From: Halisarca cf. caerulea
Taxonomy: Eukaryota; Porifera; Demospongiae; Chondrillida; Halisarcidae
Assembly (NCBI GenBank): GCA_963170055.1
Contig: CAUJGJ010000188.1
Span: 1,049,171 to 1,094,170, forward strand
DNA length: 45,000 nucleotides
Reading direction: 5' to 3'
Numbering within the stretch: position 1 is the stretch's first letter; every line of letters starts with the position of its first letter. Under the pieces are notes generated by a model. The model worked only from the letters and a program-made list of their open reading frames with translations, made no database searches and was not told where the DNA came from. The translations under genes were made by a program, and so were the position numbers. This document shows, one piece after another, positions 34,326 to 42,245 of the stretch.

Positions 34326-36834
34326 TTATGTGTATAGTATATATGTTATATCCATTTCATATGCAACCTCAGGAATCTTGTCAATTTTTGTCATTATGCT
34401 GTTAACTTTGTGAATTCTTCTTTCTCTAAATATTACAAACTTATCTCATTCGTTTCCTCCACAGGATGGTTTGAATACCCTTCACCTTGCTGCCTTTGGT
34501 GGGCATTTAGATATTGTGAAATACCTCATTCCAAAGTTTGCAGACAGAAGATTTGATGTAGACCGAAATGGTGACACCTGTCTACACTGGGCTGCACAGG
34601 AAGGTCATCTATCAGTAGTGAAGTACCTCGTTGAAGAGTGTGGATTCAAGACTGGTGTTCAAAAGAAGGTAGTTATGCTATGTGTTGCGTGCATTTTTAG
34701 AGTAAATCAGGAGCAAAGCTCCAAGTAGTTCTCCCACCTATAATAAGAGCGTTTGAACACATCTTCTGGTTCTAAGATTTTCAGGGGAAAACTGTTGCAA
34801 AATGTACAAACTTCTACTAACTCTCTAAGAATGCACACTCGCTCTAATCAATCAGAGCTCAGATTTGACAATATTTCAGGGGGCAGTAGCATACTAATAT
34901 GATTTAGTGAAAAAGGGAGAAACATATGTTAGTTGTTACAGTAGTATCTGAAGCTTTTAATAGCTTTATAAACAGATCCTTCTTGCAGTCATTAAAAACT
35001 TTGTTCTACTTAATATGCTTAGCCTACAGCCTATGCGTTGCTTTCAGATGGGGGAGAGGCCAGGGTAACTGGCTCTCATGGGGTGAGGGAGTAAGACATC
35101 CTCCATCCATACAAATTTCTGAATATGTATGTATGTCACACTCCTAAAACAGCTAGTAAAGCAAGCAATAAAACATTTTTAGGAGCATGAACTGTTTCAG
35201 GGGAAACTTCCCCCTTAACCCCACTGGACGACATATTGCATCTATATGACTCCTGTTGGTGAACTTGAACCTCTCACTTTGAGGAATTGTCTTGCATGCT
35301 TTGGATTACTTGGTAAAGATTATAAGGATTATTTGGATTATTTGGTATAATGAGGTTGATTATTTATCTAGCATTTAGACATAAACATGATGGCTTAATG
35401 TGTACAACGCAAGGACCTATTATATCTTATCTAAGAGTGTATGAAAAACTTTTAAAATGGTAAATGAATGTAGGATTGATATATACAGGACAATATATGG
35501 CTTTTTCAAAAAAGTATCCTCCAAAAATCCTTGGATCAAGGGTAAGTTGTGAAACAGGCACAGGGCTAGGTGGGCAAAGGTGGGAGGGGAGAAGGGGGGA
35601 AGATAGGGATATACATACATGAGGCTGAGTGGGTATACAGATAGACAGAATTTAGATTGACTGCACACTGTACAAATTCATATGTACATCTTGCACATAT
35701 GTATATGCTGTGGGATGTAGGAATTTGCAATCAGGTTCACAAAATGGGCTATTTGTATGTTACTAACCTTATGTAAGGTAGAGGGATGATCTTGTTTTAG
35801 TAAAGGAAACTAATAAGGTATTGTAACCTTTTTTAGCTATTCAAAAATTGCCATAGCAACCATGACGATGGTGCATGATGTAATCGGGAAAATGGCAGCA
35901 TAAACCTTTTTTATTTTGATAACTTAAGAGACTTTCATGTTTTTACTAGTCAGTTTGCATTTTTACAGTCTGTACATAAATTGAAAGCATTGAAAGCTTA
36001 TAATAATTATTATAGGCTAAGTATTGATTACAAGAATTATAGGGTAGGAGGATATTGGCTTTAGAAGCCACAATATTGCTTAATAAAAATTATGATGATT
36101 ATCAGGATAATTTCTGTGTACCAGAATCGAATATATGCTGCATAAGAGTAGCAACTTATGTAGCTATATACTCTTATGCAGTACAATTCTTGTGTTAGTA
36201 GTATGTATGTGGGATATAGTAGCTACTTTTTGAATAGGAGAGAGAGAGAGGAATTTGGCCGGCCTTGTGATACTATTTTGATACTACAGTCAGCTTATAT
36301 GATGATTATCATGATAGCAAATTAACCACTAATACTATTATTGTCTAAACAAATATCACTGTACAGCAGTATTGAATTTATTTTTACAGTAACTGTCTGC
36401 CTCTAATAATTCTGAATTGATTACAGTAGTACCCTTTTTGAGAGACCACCCTTAGGGACATGTGAAAGTTGGTGTATCAAAAGAGGTGCATGGTCTCAGA
36501 CGAGGGTGGATTAATATGGGACATATATGTACACATTTGTGACTAGCAAAGCCAGTCTTACAAAAGGGGTGGTCTTTCACGAAGGTGGTCTCTCAAAAGG
36601 AGTACTACAACTGTAATAAATGATCTAAGAATGCACTGTGATAGCCATGGTACATCTATTTGCAATGGTTATTTCATATGTCTGTGACATCATTTTATTT
36701 CTGAATCATTATTGTACAAATTATACGGATATTAATACTATTGTCATTCTTTCTTATAGTTTAAGAAGACTGCAGTAATGAAAGCCATGGCCCGCAGTCA
36801 TTCAGCTGTAGTTGCCTACCTGAAGTCACTCTAA
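3355..36834 (+). CDS. Kinase-like domain plus ~20 ankyrin repeats, RIPK4/ANKK1-like architecture (19 exons)
   Basis: Nineteen exons join into 1040 codons including the stop. Residues 1-287 are a TKL/TK-like kinase domain, 288-335 a linker, 336-1015 about twenty ankyrin repeats of 33-35 residues, and 1016-1039 a half-repeat C-terminal cap. Repeats carry the usual TALHLAA, GHLDIVK and LLI signatures. From exon 4 on, all introns are phase 0 and cut at repeat boundaries, just before the DGWTALH position. In RIPK4 and ANKK1 a kinase precedes ankyrin repeats that bind partners, so a cytoplasmic signalling or scaffold role is inferred. The DFG Asp is replaced by Gly, so catalysis is doubtful. The start is the first ATG of the kinase exon, 20 residues before the conserved core. 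One donor is GC rather than GT (24717). Exons 11-18 form a recent A-B-B tandem duplication. Whether all exons enter one transcript cannot be told from sequence. Confidence 0.85.
4512..4828. repeat. Dispersed repeat, copy 1 (copy 2 at 24931-25283)
   Basis: The sequence beginning GCAAGCCTGAGTGAG recurs in intron 13 at 24931. The two copies align over about 320-350 bp in the same orientation, through TTTCTGCTCTTTTTTCA and up to CCACTCTTGGCT. No terminal repeat, poly-A tail or coding capacity is visible, so the family is unknown. Confidence 0.65.
5799..6302. mobile_element. MITE, about 500 bp, with inverted ends
   Basis: The left end TACCGTACGCTCGGAAACTT pairs with the right end, read on the other strand as TATACTGTGTGCTTGGAAAT. 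Both continue into a TTTCG..GTAC motif, and TA dinucleotides flank the element. Repeated CGCGAAAATTT-type motifs occur inside. A fragment with the same end occurs at 33343-33375. There is no transposase, so it is non-autonomous. Confidence 0.55.
6636..6727 (+). CDS. Exon 2: kinase-to-ankyrin linker
   Basis: This 92-nt exon follows the acceptor CATTTAATAG and ends at GTGAGT in phase 2. It is open in the frame left by exon 1 and starts LMLYEYYCKV, a likely extension of the last kinase helix, then becomes polar. Confidence 0.72.
6819..6870 (+). CDS. Exon 3: linker
   Basis: This 52-nt exon between CTCTATAG and GTATGT completes the split Gly codon of exon 2 and returns to phase 0. It encodes LFQEMCKPLPALDRSDE, with no recognised motif. 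Confidence 0.7.
6978..7079 (+). CDS. Exon 4: degenerate ankyrin repeat 1
   Basis: This 34-codon exon lies between ATTACAG and GTAACC, phase 0 at both ends. The segment GILASCAKGNLEALRCF fits the helix-turn-helix of an ankyrin repeat, but the TPLH motif is lost, as is usual for an N-terminal capping repeat. Confidence 0.75.
7080..9323 (+). other. Intron 4
   Basis: This is 2.2 kb with no recognised element. Short open frames near 7260-7840 and 7895-8180 look like chance frames or unrecognisable old repeats. Confidence 0.5.
9324..9425 (+). CDS. Exon 5: ankyrin repeat 2
   Basis: This 34-codon phase-0 exon lies between TTTTCCAG and GTGAGG. It encodes a canonical repeat (WTAVHFAAYNGHLNVVKELL). 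Confidence 0.9.
9426..10782 (+). other. Intron 5
   Basis: This is 1.36 kb of AT-rich sequence. GGGTGTTTATAACTGCC near 9481 also occurs at about 38643, which may be the edge of an old dispersed repeat. Nothing else is recognised. Confidence 0.45.
10783..10884 (+). CDS. Exon 6: ankyrin repeat 3
   Basis: This 34-codon phase-0 exon lies between TGTCTGCAG and GTGAGG. It encodes WTPVIVAAQGGQVDIVKYLI, an ankyrin repeat with Ile in place of the usual His. Confidence 0.88.
10885..12875 (+). other. Intron 6
   Basis: This is a 2.0-kb intron. A 33-nt open segment with good splice signals (11497-11529) is the only item of note. Confidence 0.45.
12876..12974 (+). CDS. Exon 7: ankyrin repeat 4
   Basis: This 33-codon phase-0 exon encodes NILSAAARSGNAMLINWIMD. 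The acceptor (TTCTTCTGATAAG) is weak, but the phase, length and repeat pattern all fit, and the donor is GTGAGT. Confidence 0.82.
12975..14303 (+). other. Intron 7
   Basis: This is 1.3 kb. CAGTGGCGGTAGAACG near 13572 resembles a hAT terminus, but no partner end was found. Nothing else is recognised. Confidence 0.45.
14304..14405 (+). CDS. Exon 8: ankyrin repeat 5
   Basis: This 34-codon phase-0 exon lies between CACTTGCAG and GTAAGT. It encodes SVLFPIARSGNIDIFDRIVE, a divergent ankyrin repeat. Confidence 0.85.
14406..15282 (+). other. Intron 8
   Basis: This is 877 bp of AT-rich intron. I see nothing identifiable in it. Confidence 0.5.
15283..15387 (+). CDS. Exon 9: ankyrin repeat 6
   Basis: This 35-codon phase-0 exon lies between TTACCTTGCAG and GTGAGT. 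It encodes PITCAAEYGHFSMVKHLFNK. Confidence 0.88.
15388..15955 (+). other. Intron 9
   Basis: This is 568 bp with nothing identifiable. Confidence 0.5.
15956..16057 (+). CDS. Exon 10: ankyrin repeat 7
   Basis: This 34-codon phase-0 exon lies between CTTATGTAG and GTATGT. It encodes DGETLLHRAAVGGNIELVHW, a canonical repeat. Confidence 0.9.
16058..18163 (+). other. Intron 10
   Basis: This 2.1-kb intron is dominated in its second half by a Ty3/Gypsy remnant (16880-18105). The first 800 bp are unremarkable. Confidence 0.6.
16880..18105 (+). mobile_element. Ty3/Gypsy retrotransposon remnant (protease and integrase; RT missing)
   Basis: Near 16880-17010 a frame with stops reads MEIDTVA, then SVKLRTYADKPLQ, which is the aspartic protease region with the DTG active site altered to DTV. 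Reverse transcriptase and RNase H are absent. From about 17240 the sequence resumes just before the integrase. It shows ELKPFW, an HHCC zinc-finger-like segment (LHAGLPGVPWMKSL, then CQ), YVWWSGID, the catalytic-core start HLDFTGP, FLVVVDAHSKW, then APYRPASNG after a stop, and finally TPHTTTGVSPAEM. Frames change and stops interrupt, so it is dead. No LTRs were found. It lies in sense orientation immediately upstream of exon 11. Confidence 0.8.
18164..18265 (+). CDS. Exon 11 (A1): ankyrin repeat 8
   Basis: This 34-codon phase-0 exon lies between TATCCCTTAAG and GTATGC. It encodes DGWTALHYASRYGHLHLV and then LIEKMNVDVF. Its near copies are exons 14 and 17. Confidence 0.92.
18266..19586 (+). 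other. Intron 11
   Basis: This intron is paralogous to intron 14. Near 18708-18712 (CTCAAATATCTCACTG) it preserves the empty site of the element at 26931-27506. The right end of a pogo-like MITE (AGAGGTTTCACTGTAA) lies near 19417. Confidence 0.65.
19587..19790 (+). CDS. Exon 12 (B1): ankyrin repeats 9-10
   Basis: This 68-codon phase-0 exon lies between TACCCACAG and GTAACT and encodes two repeats. The first has NALHLAASDGHLDIVKHLI and the second has CLQCAAQEGHLAVVKYLIEE. All five B exons share the second-repeat ending ECGF. Confidence 0.93.
19865..19932. repeat. Two adjacent perfect hairpins
   Basis: ATTTTGGATA (19865-19874) pairs with TATCCAAAAT (19881-19890) around a 6-nt loop. GGTGATTGTATGG (19903-19915) pairs with CCATACAATCACC (19920-19932) around a 4-nt loop. 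The paralogous introns at about 24795-24845 and 30250-30300 lack the left arms. Confidence 0.8.
20470..21292. repeat. Direct repeat pair, about 110 bp each
   Basis: The block at 20470-20582 (from GGATTGTGAATTCAAG to TTGTTGAGACTTG) recurs diverged at 21180-21297 (from GGATTGTAAATTCAAG to TAGTGTTGAGATTTG). Spacing is about 710 bp, suggesting a local duplication or two ends of an unrecognised element. Confidence 0.5.
21319..21411. repeat. (CA)n microsatellite
   Basis: This is about 93 bp of nearly pure CA dinucleotide. Confidence 0.97.
22254..24144. mobile_element. hAT-like non-autonomous element, 1.9 kb
   Basis: The ends are inverted: CAGTGGCGGATCCAGG at the left, and CAGTGGCGGATTTAGGGG read from the right. 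Both run into G-rich tracts and GGTTCCATG. Flanks AGGTGTCT and AGTCTGTCT are an imperfect 8-bp-type target duplication. The paralogous intron copy near 32706 reads AAGTGTCTAAACTTCAG without the insert. The interior has a CpG-rich stretch (22540-23110) unlike the host intron and no transposase frame. Confidence 0.75.
23682..23855. mobile_element. TA-flanked MITE inside the hAT-like element
   Basis: The left end CAGTCAAACTTGGTTATAA and the right end, read as CAGTCAAACATGTTTACAAC, are 174 bp apart and directly flanked by TA on both sides. This is typical of pogo/Tc1-mariner-type MITEs. Internal GGTTATAA and GTTTACAAC repeats are visible. Confidence 0.75.
24513..24716 (+). CDS. Exon 13 (B2): ankyrin repeats 11-12, GC donor
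   Basis: This 68-codon phase-0 exon follows TTATCCCCAG. It encodes DCLNSLHLAACHGHLDVVKC and then NCLHWSAQRGHLAVMKFLIE. The donor reads AAG/GCAATT, whereas the other four B exons have GT at this position. Confidence 0.88.
24883..24911. repeat. Perfect hairpin, 11-bp stem
   Basis: GACAAGGCTTG and CAAGCCTTGTC flank a 7-nt loop TGATATA. The paralogous introns keep the right arm only in diverged form and lack the left arm. Confidence 0.8.
24931..25283. repeat. Dispersed repeat, copy 2 (copy 1 at 4512-4828)
   Basis: This is the same repeat as in intron 1, same orientation. It is inserted directly after sequence shared with the other B-exon introns, which fixes its left edge at GCAAGCCTGAGCGAG. 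Confidence 0.65.
25801..26154. repeat. Inverted pair of RecQ-helicase-like fragments
   Basis: Arms 25801-25928 and 26001-26154 are imperfect inverted copies around a 70-nt loop. Read outward-in, each encodes a related peptide: EKLRDKQEEIFVSIS on the plus strand, and FGLEKPRDEQEEVFMSIS on the minus strand. These resemble the segment before the Walker A motif of RecQ-family helicases (FG..KLR..QEE). The GKS motif itself is not preserved. No target duplication was identified. The helicase assignment rests on about 30 residues and is tentative. Confidence 0.45.
26395..26496 (+). CDS. Exon 14 (A2): ankyrin repeat 13
   Basis: This 34-codon phase-0 exon lies between TATCCCTTTAG and GTATGC. It encodes DGWTALHCASSNGQLHIVRE. 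Confidence 0.92.
26497..29965 (+). other. Intron 14
   Basis: This 3.5-kb intron is homologous to intron 11 up to about 28060. It has a (TTG)n tract (26883-26918) and an inverted-repeat element (26931-27506). The stretch 28100-29700 has no counterpart in intron 11 and I do not recognise it. It includes a 64-codon open frame near 28828-29012 of uncertain meaning. Confidence 0.6.
26931..27506. mobile_element. Inverted-repeat DNA element, 576 bp, TA target
   Basis: The left end TACCGTAGAGACTGGTTGTT and the right end, read as TACCATAGAGACAGGTTGTT, match at 18 of 20 bases. The paralogous intron reads CTCAAATATCTCACTG with no insert (18705-18720), so a TA was duplicated. The interior contains an open frame at 27139-27474. 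Its first half is basic and polar (KASRRVKFSRKYQFPDLEHD), then becomes hydrophobic, and it does not look like a transposase. Confidence 0.75.
29966..30169 (+). CDS. Exon 15 (B3): ankyrin repeats 14-15
   Basis: This 68-codon phase-0 exon lies between ATATCCACAG and GTAAAT. It encodes DGWTALHLAAFGGHLDVVKC and then TCLHCAAQEGHLAVVKYLME. Confidence 0.93.
30585..31149. mobile_element. hAT-like MITE, 565 bp
   Basis: The left end CAGTGATGGAGTCGTTACTT and the right end, read as CAGTGTTGGGGGTAACTAAA, match the widespread hAT terminal pattern CAGTGTTGGG..GTTACT. CTTGTAG flanks both sides, which is seven of the expected eight target-site bases. Internal AGTAATATATTAC-type motifs are typical of this group. 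There is no coding capacity. Confidence 0.78.
32642..32818. mobile_element. Pogo/Tigger-like MITE, intact copy
   Basis: This is the 177-bp counterpart of the interrupted element at 22187-24274. It runs from CAATAAATTGTCTATAATCT to GAGGTTTCACTA. It carries the undisturbed hAT target AAGTGTCTAAAC near 32701. Confidence 0.6.
33076..33279 (+). CDS. Exon 16 (B4): ankyrin repeats 16-17
   Basis: This 68-codon phase-0 exon lies between TATATCCAAAG and GTATTT. It encodes DCLNALHLATCCGHLDIVKY and then NCLHWSAREGHLSIVKYLIK. It is most like exon 13, as expected if the A-B-B block was copied. Confidence 0.92.
33280..33902 (+). other. Intron 16
   Basis: This 623-bp intron contains a MITE end fragment (33343-33375, like the termini of 5799-6302), a CA-rich tract (about 33600-33685) and a perfect hairpin (33755-33795). 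Confidence 0.65.
33755..33795. repeat. Perfect 17-bp hairpin
   Basis: CAATTATAAGGTAGACA and TGTCTACCTTATAATTG enclose the 7-nt loop CTTATTA, 107 bp upstream of exon 17. Confidence 0.85.
33903..34004 (+). CDS. Exon 17 (A3): ankyrin repeat 18
   Basis: This 34-codon phase-0 exon lies between TATCCCTTTAG and GTGAGC. It encodes DGWTALHFASRYGHFNIVRE. Confidence 0.92.
34005..34464 (+). other. Intron 17, with (CA)n tract
   Basis: This 460-bp intron is largely a CA microsatellite with CCCACA variants (about 34172-34323). Confidence 0.9.
34465..34668 (+). CDS. Exon 18 (B5): ankyrin repeats 19-20
   Basis: This 68-codon phase-0 exon lies between CCTCCACAG and GTAGTT. It encodes DGLNTLHLAAFGGHLDIVKY and then TCLHWAAQEGHLSVVKYLVE. 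Confidence 0.93.
34669..36759 (+). other. Intron 18
   Basis: This is a 2.1-kb intron with one MITE (36424-36613). The remainder is AT-rich with a few purine tracts and no recognised element. Confidence 0.6.
36424..36613. mobile_element. Pogo-like MITE, 190 bp
   Basis: The left end CAGTAGTACCCTTTTTGAGA and the right end, read as CAGTTGTAGTACTCCTTTTG, both lead into GAGAGACCACC. TA flanks both sides. GGTGGTC motifs repeat inside. Confidence 0.75.
36760..36834 (+). CDS. Exon 19: C-terminal ankyrin cap and stop
   Basis: This exon has 24 codons plus TAA after TTTCTTATAG, phase 0. TAVMKAMARSHSAVVAYLKS fits the first part of an ankyrin repeat used as a C-terminal cap. Several repeats end in a basic residue before this junction. 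Confidence 0.88.
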   Translation, partial: FKKTAVMKAMARSHSAVVAYLKSL

Positions 36835-37200
36835 GCTATTATATTGAGCGGCTACTAGAAAGGTGTGCAGGTATGTGTTGCTATGCATGTTGAAAGAGTT
36901 AGTAGCAGTGTTGACGTGTTCCTGTTTAAGTTAGTTGCTATTGCAAACCATAATTTTATAGTATGCTCAGTAGATACTTAGTCATACACATACAAGCCTA
37001 GCTGGAACAATGTTCAGCATTGCTAATGTACTCTAATTACCGAAGATTTTCCATCCACTTAATTATGTCAATTGTCTAAATATAAATGTAATGGTGGCAT
37101 TTTTTTTCCTAAAAAGAATTCACAAAGTCCCCTAATCATAGACACCACAATGCCTATGATCTAACTATTGCATGAGTACTAGACTAGAAAGTAATCGCAT

Positions 37201-37357
37201 ATATGTAATAGATAAACCCCTCCTTGGGTTGGTACATGGGAAATGTACTTACTGCAAAAGACTAATTGACCGAGGGCGCAGCCCGAGGTTAATTAGTCTT
37301 TTGCAGTAAGTTCATTTCCCATGTACCAACCCAAGGAGGGGATTATCTATTATGTAT
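37201..37357. repeat. Long near-perfect palindrome
   Basis: The left arm 37201-37275 and right arm 37282-37357 are inverted copies with a few mismatches: ATAGATAAACCCCTCCTTGG, then GGTACATGGGAAATG, then CTTACTGCAAAAGACTAATT, and back again. The tip is GGGC-GCA-GCCC. It is probably a foldback or hairpin MITE. A short related motif (TTACCGAGCGGTAGCGAGGT) is inside the hAT-like element near 22555. Confidence 0.85.
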
Positions 37358-37830
37358 CCTGGCAACAACCTTTTCCCGCCATAATCACACCGTATCTTGG
37401 TAGTGTAGCGTTGATATGACGTCACAGCCATGCTTCTCTCCTGGTTCCGTACACTTGGAAGCGTGGCTCCAAGGTTTAGTTCGAAAGTTTAAGAGTTTGT
37501 ATAGTCTCAAAGTGTTCTTCTGAGTATTCTTGGGAACGTATGGCGGCATTTTTAGGCAAATCAGCAGGACGAAACGCTTTTTAAGGAGCGTGTCTGATCG
37601 AGGGGTCTTCGGTCTTGTTCTTGTTCGCCTGCGGTGAGGTCATGGTGTGGAATTGATCGCATGCAGATGGGGATTCTCTGTGATTTTTGATCGCTGCTTA
37701 AGGCAACCTGTGTACGTGGTTGTCTGTCACATCGAATAAAGTTGGGTGCCCTACGGTCGTTCACTGCTTACTGCTTACGGGTTTTATGGAAGGCCATCCA
37801 ACCGTGTAAGCTTAACTGTCGATTGTTACT
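37358..37830. promoter_or_regulatory. CpG-richer segment with a CRE, possible promoter
   Basis: This stretch is richer in CpG than its surroundings and carries TGACGTCA at 37417-37424 and a GATGG/ATGGCGGC context near 37540. A 14-codon frame starts at about 37540 (MAAFLGKSAGRNAF) and ends in a stop. No larger gene follows convincingly, so it is either an orphan promoter, a first exon whose partners I cannot see, or part of a transposon. Confidence 0.3.
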
Positions 37831-38178
37831 ATGTTATGTTCGTGTGGTTAGCCATCGCTGTTAAAGAACGTTTGATGGTATTCATCACTGATTCAGCAAA
37901 TTTACCCGTACATGTATTCCCATACGAAAAAGAAAAATACAGATAAATGCATATTGCAGATTGGCATAAAATTTGTGAAAACCAAAGGCCATACTGTGTT
38001 ATTTCTTCATGTTCATGTGCCTTAGCAGTGCACTTTCCATCATACTTTGCATGACAAGAGCAACATCTTGTCTGTTGTTGCAGAGGGAAGGTAACATCTT
38101 GTTTATTGGAATCAAAAATTAACACCTTTCATTGTTCAAAATGGTGTCAAAACCCAAACACTACTTAAATTTTGTCGC

Positions 38179-38243
38179 TGATGTACACTTGATGTACACC
38201 ATTGACCCCCTGATGTACACCGTTGACCTTCTGATGTACCACC
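38179..38243. repeat. 21-bp tandem repeat
   Basis: TGATGTACACCATTGACCCCC (38190-38210) is followed by TGATGTACACCGTTGACCTTC (38211-38231), with partial units on both sides. Confidence 0.8.
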
Positions 38244-38313
38244 CCAATCAAGTACATGGGGAATGTACTCAAGTCGGTTCCTTTGATGTTAATAGAAAAC
38301 GCCCCCGCACCAG

Positions 38314-40068
<1,755 letters not shown>

Positions 40069-40534
40069 ACAATGACATTGAGCCCTGATGTGTATGCGAT
40101 GTAGATTGATCATGACCTTCCAATATTAACGTTACATGTATTAAGGGTAGTACATTCATATACAGTCACGACGGGTTTATCCGACACTGGTCTATCTAAC
40201 AATGCCATTTATCTAACCGCTGCTGTGAATCACCATCGATCATTAAGTTACATACGGACTAACCTGATTTATCCAACACCTGGCTCATCTAACACATTTT
40301 ATGGGGAACAAATGTGGTGGGATAAGTAAGGGCCCACTGTATTCCCCTGAATAAGTTTCACAGATAGTCCATGCACAGTATTCTTCTATCTTTCATGCAC
40401 TGTCATCCAACCCATGCAGTCTATGCTAGTGTGTCATGTATGTTTTATACACCAGCAATATATACACAAATACTCATCCAACTTGTGAACTTCTATACAA
40501 TTGGCATTCCATCATGATGATCCAAGTTCTAATA
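40069..40534 (+). repeat. Duplicated block, copy 1 (copy 2 at 43281-43759)
   Basis: It runs from GAGCCCTGATGTGTATG to ATCCAAGTTCTAATA and aligns with copy 2 across its length, including the pogo-like MITE and about 100-200 bp of unrelated sequence on each side of it. The duplication is therefore larger than the MITE. Confidence 0.75.
40163..40339. mobile_element. Pogo/Tigger-like MITE, 177 bp
   Basis: The left end CAGTCACGACGGGTTTATCC and the right end, read as CAGTGGGCCCTTACTTATCC, are flanked by TA on both sides. These are typical Tigger-type termini. Confidence 0.75.
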
Positions 40535-41035
40535 AGTAAACCCAGTGTCACAGTGAAATTTATAACCCCATTTTTTTATCCCCGGCCCCTGCTAATACTA
40601 GGATAATATTTGTTTTTTATCCCTCGGGGTAAAGTATCCTAGGAAAATTCAATCCCCTTTGGGACAAACTCTCAACCCCACCCCACCCACGTATATACTA
40701 AGCTGAATATAATAGCAAAAGATAACTACTATTATGATAATATTATTATATTATCATTAATAAATGTCATAATGGCAGGTATATACAAACTTAATTATAA
40801 TTCATTCGCCTCCAACCCAATTGCAAATCTGAACATTGAATCATTTCTGAATCATTAATTACTGACATTTCAGCTGCGTGCTGCAGCCTTCTTCAGAGTA
40901 TACATCGAACTATACTGAGAGACAGGATGCACCCCACACATCAATCACCCATGCACTGTCATCATTCACAGTACATGCAACATTAGTTCTAGGCTCTAGT
41001 CAGTTCTTAATTGTTGCCTCCGATCATGCATGGAC

Positions 41036-41760
41036 GAGTCATCTCCACCAACCATCAATCTCCACACCTGAATCCCTGTTCACTAGCTCTCCTTGGTTCC
41101 TTAAAGGAGATATGGATAGCTTCTTTGATCCTAAGAATGCTGGTGTTCTTGCATGGTCTAGGATTCGGGTCTCAGCCCATGCAGGCTGGTGTTTGTGGGT
41201 CCAAGCATGTTCTGCAATTGCTGACTTGTGTGTCTCCCCTCTTCTGGTAGCAGATTGGTGCTCCTTCAGTCTAGTCCCCAGTGCCCTCTTGGTCTCTCCA
41301 ACGTATGTCTGACCACAGGCACAGGGGATCTCGTACACTACTCCTGCTGGTTGACCTCTCTATGGGATCCTTGTCTTTGATCCTGCACAACTGATGTCTC
41401 AGGGTGGGTGGACCCTTGAAGACGGTCTTTACATTATATTGCCTGCAAACCCATCTAAGGTCTTCCCCTATAGGCCCATCACATATGGAATGCAGAGCAT
41501 GTGCCTTGGATCTTCTTGCACTCTTCCCCTACTTGCATGGTTGTGATGCACTTCTTATCAACTCGCACGGGTATCCGTTATCTCGCAATACTTGGGTGAG
41601 GTGTTCCTCTTACTTGTTCTGGTTCTCACCATGTGTGATAGCCCTGGCCCTATAAAATAGGGTGGAAACTATCCCTCGTTTGACAGGCTGATCTGTCTTA
41701 CATGGGATGCATGCACGGGTTCTCCTGCATACCACAATCATTAGATCCCGTTGGACAAGG
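41036..41760 (-). mobile_element. Penelope-like retroelement remnant (RT end plus GIY-YIG endonuclease)
   Basis: Reading the minus strand from 41760, the frame shows QPVKRGIVSTLFYRARAI, EEHLTQVLRDNGYP after a stop, and FKGPPTLRHQL. After a one-base frame change comes the GIY-YIG nuclease domain: YEIPCACGQTYVGETKRALG, RLKEHQ and LVNRDSG. This order matches the C-terminus of Penelope-like elements, where the nuclease follows the reverse transcriptase. In-frame stops and the frame change show it is inactive. Most of the RT is missing. Weak traces may extend to about 40880 and 41830. Confidence 0.8.
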
Positions 41761-42127
41761 TCTTTCCATGTAGTGACACTTCTGGCCACCTGCGCATGCA
41801 TGACCTCGCACCACCAACAGGAACACATGCAGACCAGTATAGCTGCTTGGGAAGCTATGCACTTGAGTCAGACATCGATTCTAGATACATGGCCAAGAAA
41901 GCGAAGGCACCGGGAAACGAGTACAGAGGAGAGGTGTTGCTGATGGGTCAATTTGCAGATGGTAGTGTTGTGCTTCACACATATATTATGTATATATATA
42001 TATCCCAGACAGAGATGCCCATGCGGGATGATCTGCAAACAGCGCATCATGCAGCTCTGCAGTTGATATGTATGTGGCTGTAACAGCACAACCCTTGATC
42101 TTTGTACCATATAATATAATACAGCAA

Positions 42128-42245
42128 ACACACATGCACACACGTACACACACCCACACACACACACACACACACACCCACACACCCACCCACACACCCA
42201 CACAACACACCCACACACCCACACATGCAAACACACATACACATC
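42128..42245. repeat. CA-rich microsatellite
   Basis: This is CACACA with CCCACA interruptions, similar in composition to the tract at 34172-34323. Confidence 0.95.

Larger units (their letters stand above)
33903..34668 (+). repeat. Tandem segmental duplication, partial unit 3 (A3-B5)
   Basis: A third A exon and one B exon follow with a shortened intron. The second B exon of the A-B-B pattern is missing. Confidence 0.8.

Noticed and set aside
34091..34405. Long His/Thr/Pro frame
   Set aside because: It is a CA/CCCACA microsatellite inside intron 17, not a protein.
41404..42083. Plus-strand frames over 41404-42083
   Set aside because: They are largely antisense shadows of the Penelope-like remnant (coding sense is minus) or run into microsatellite sequence.
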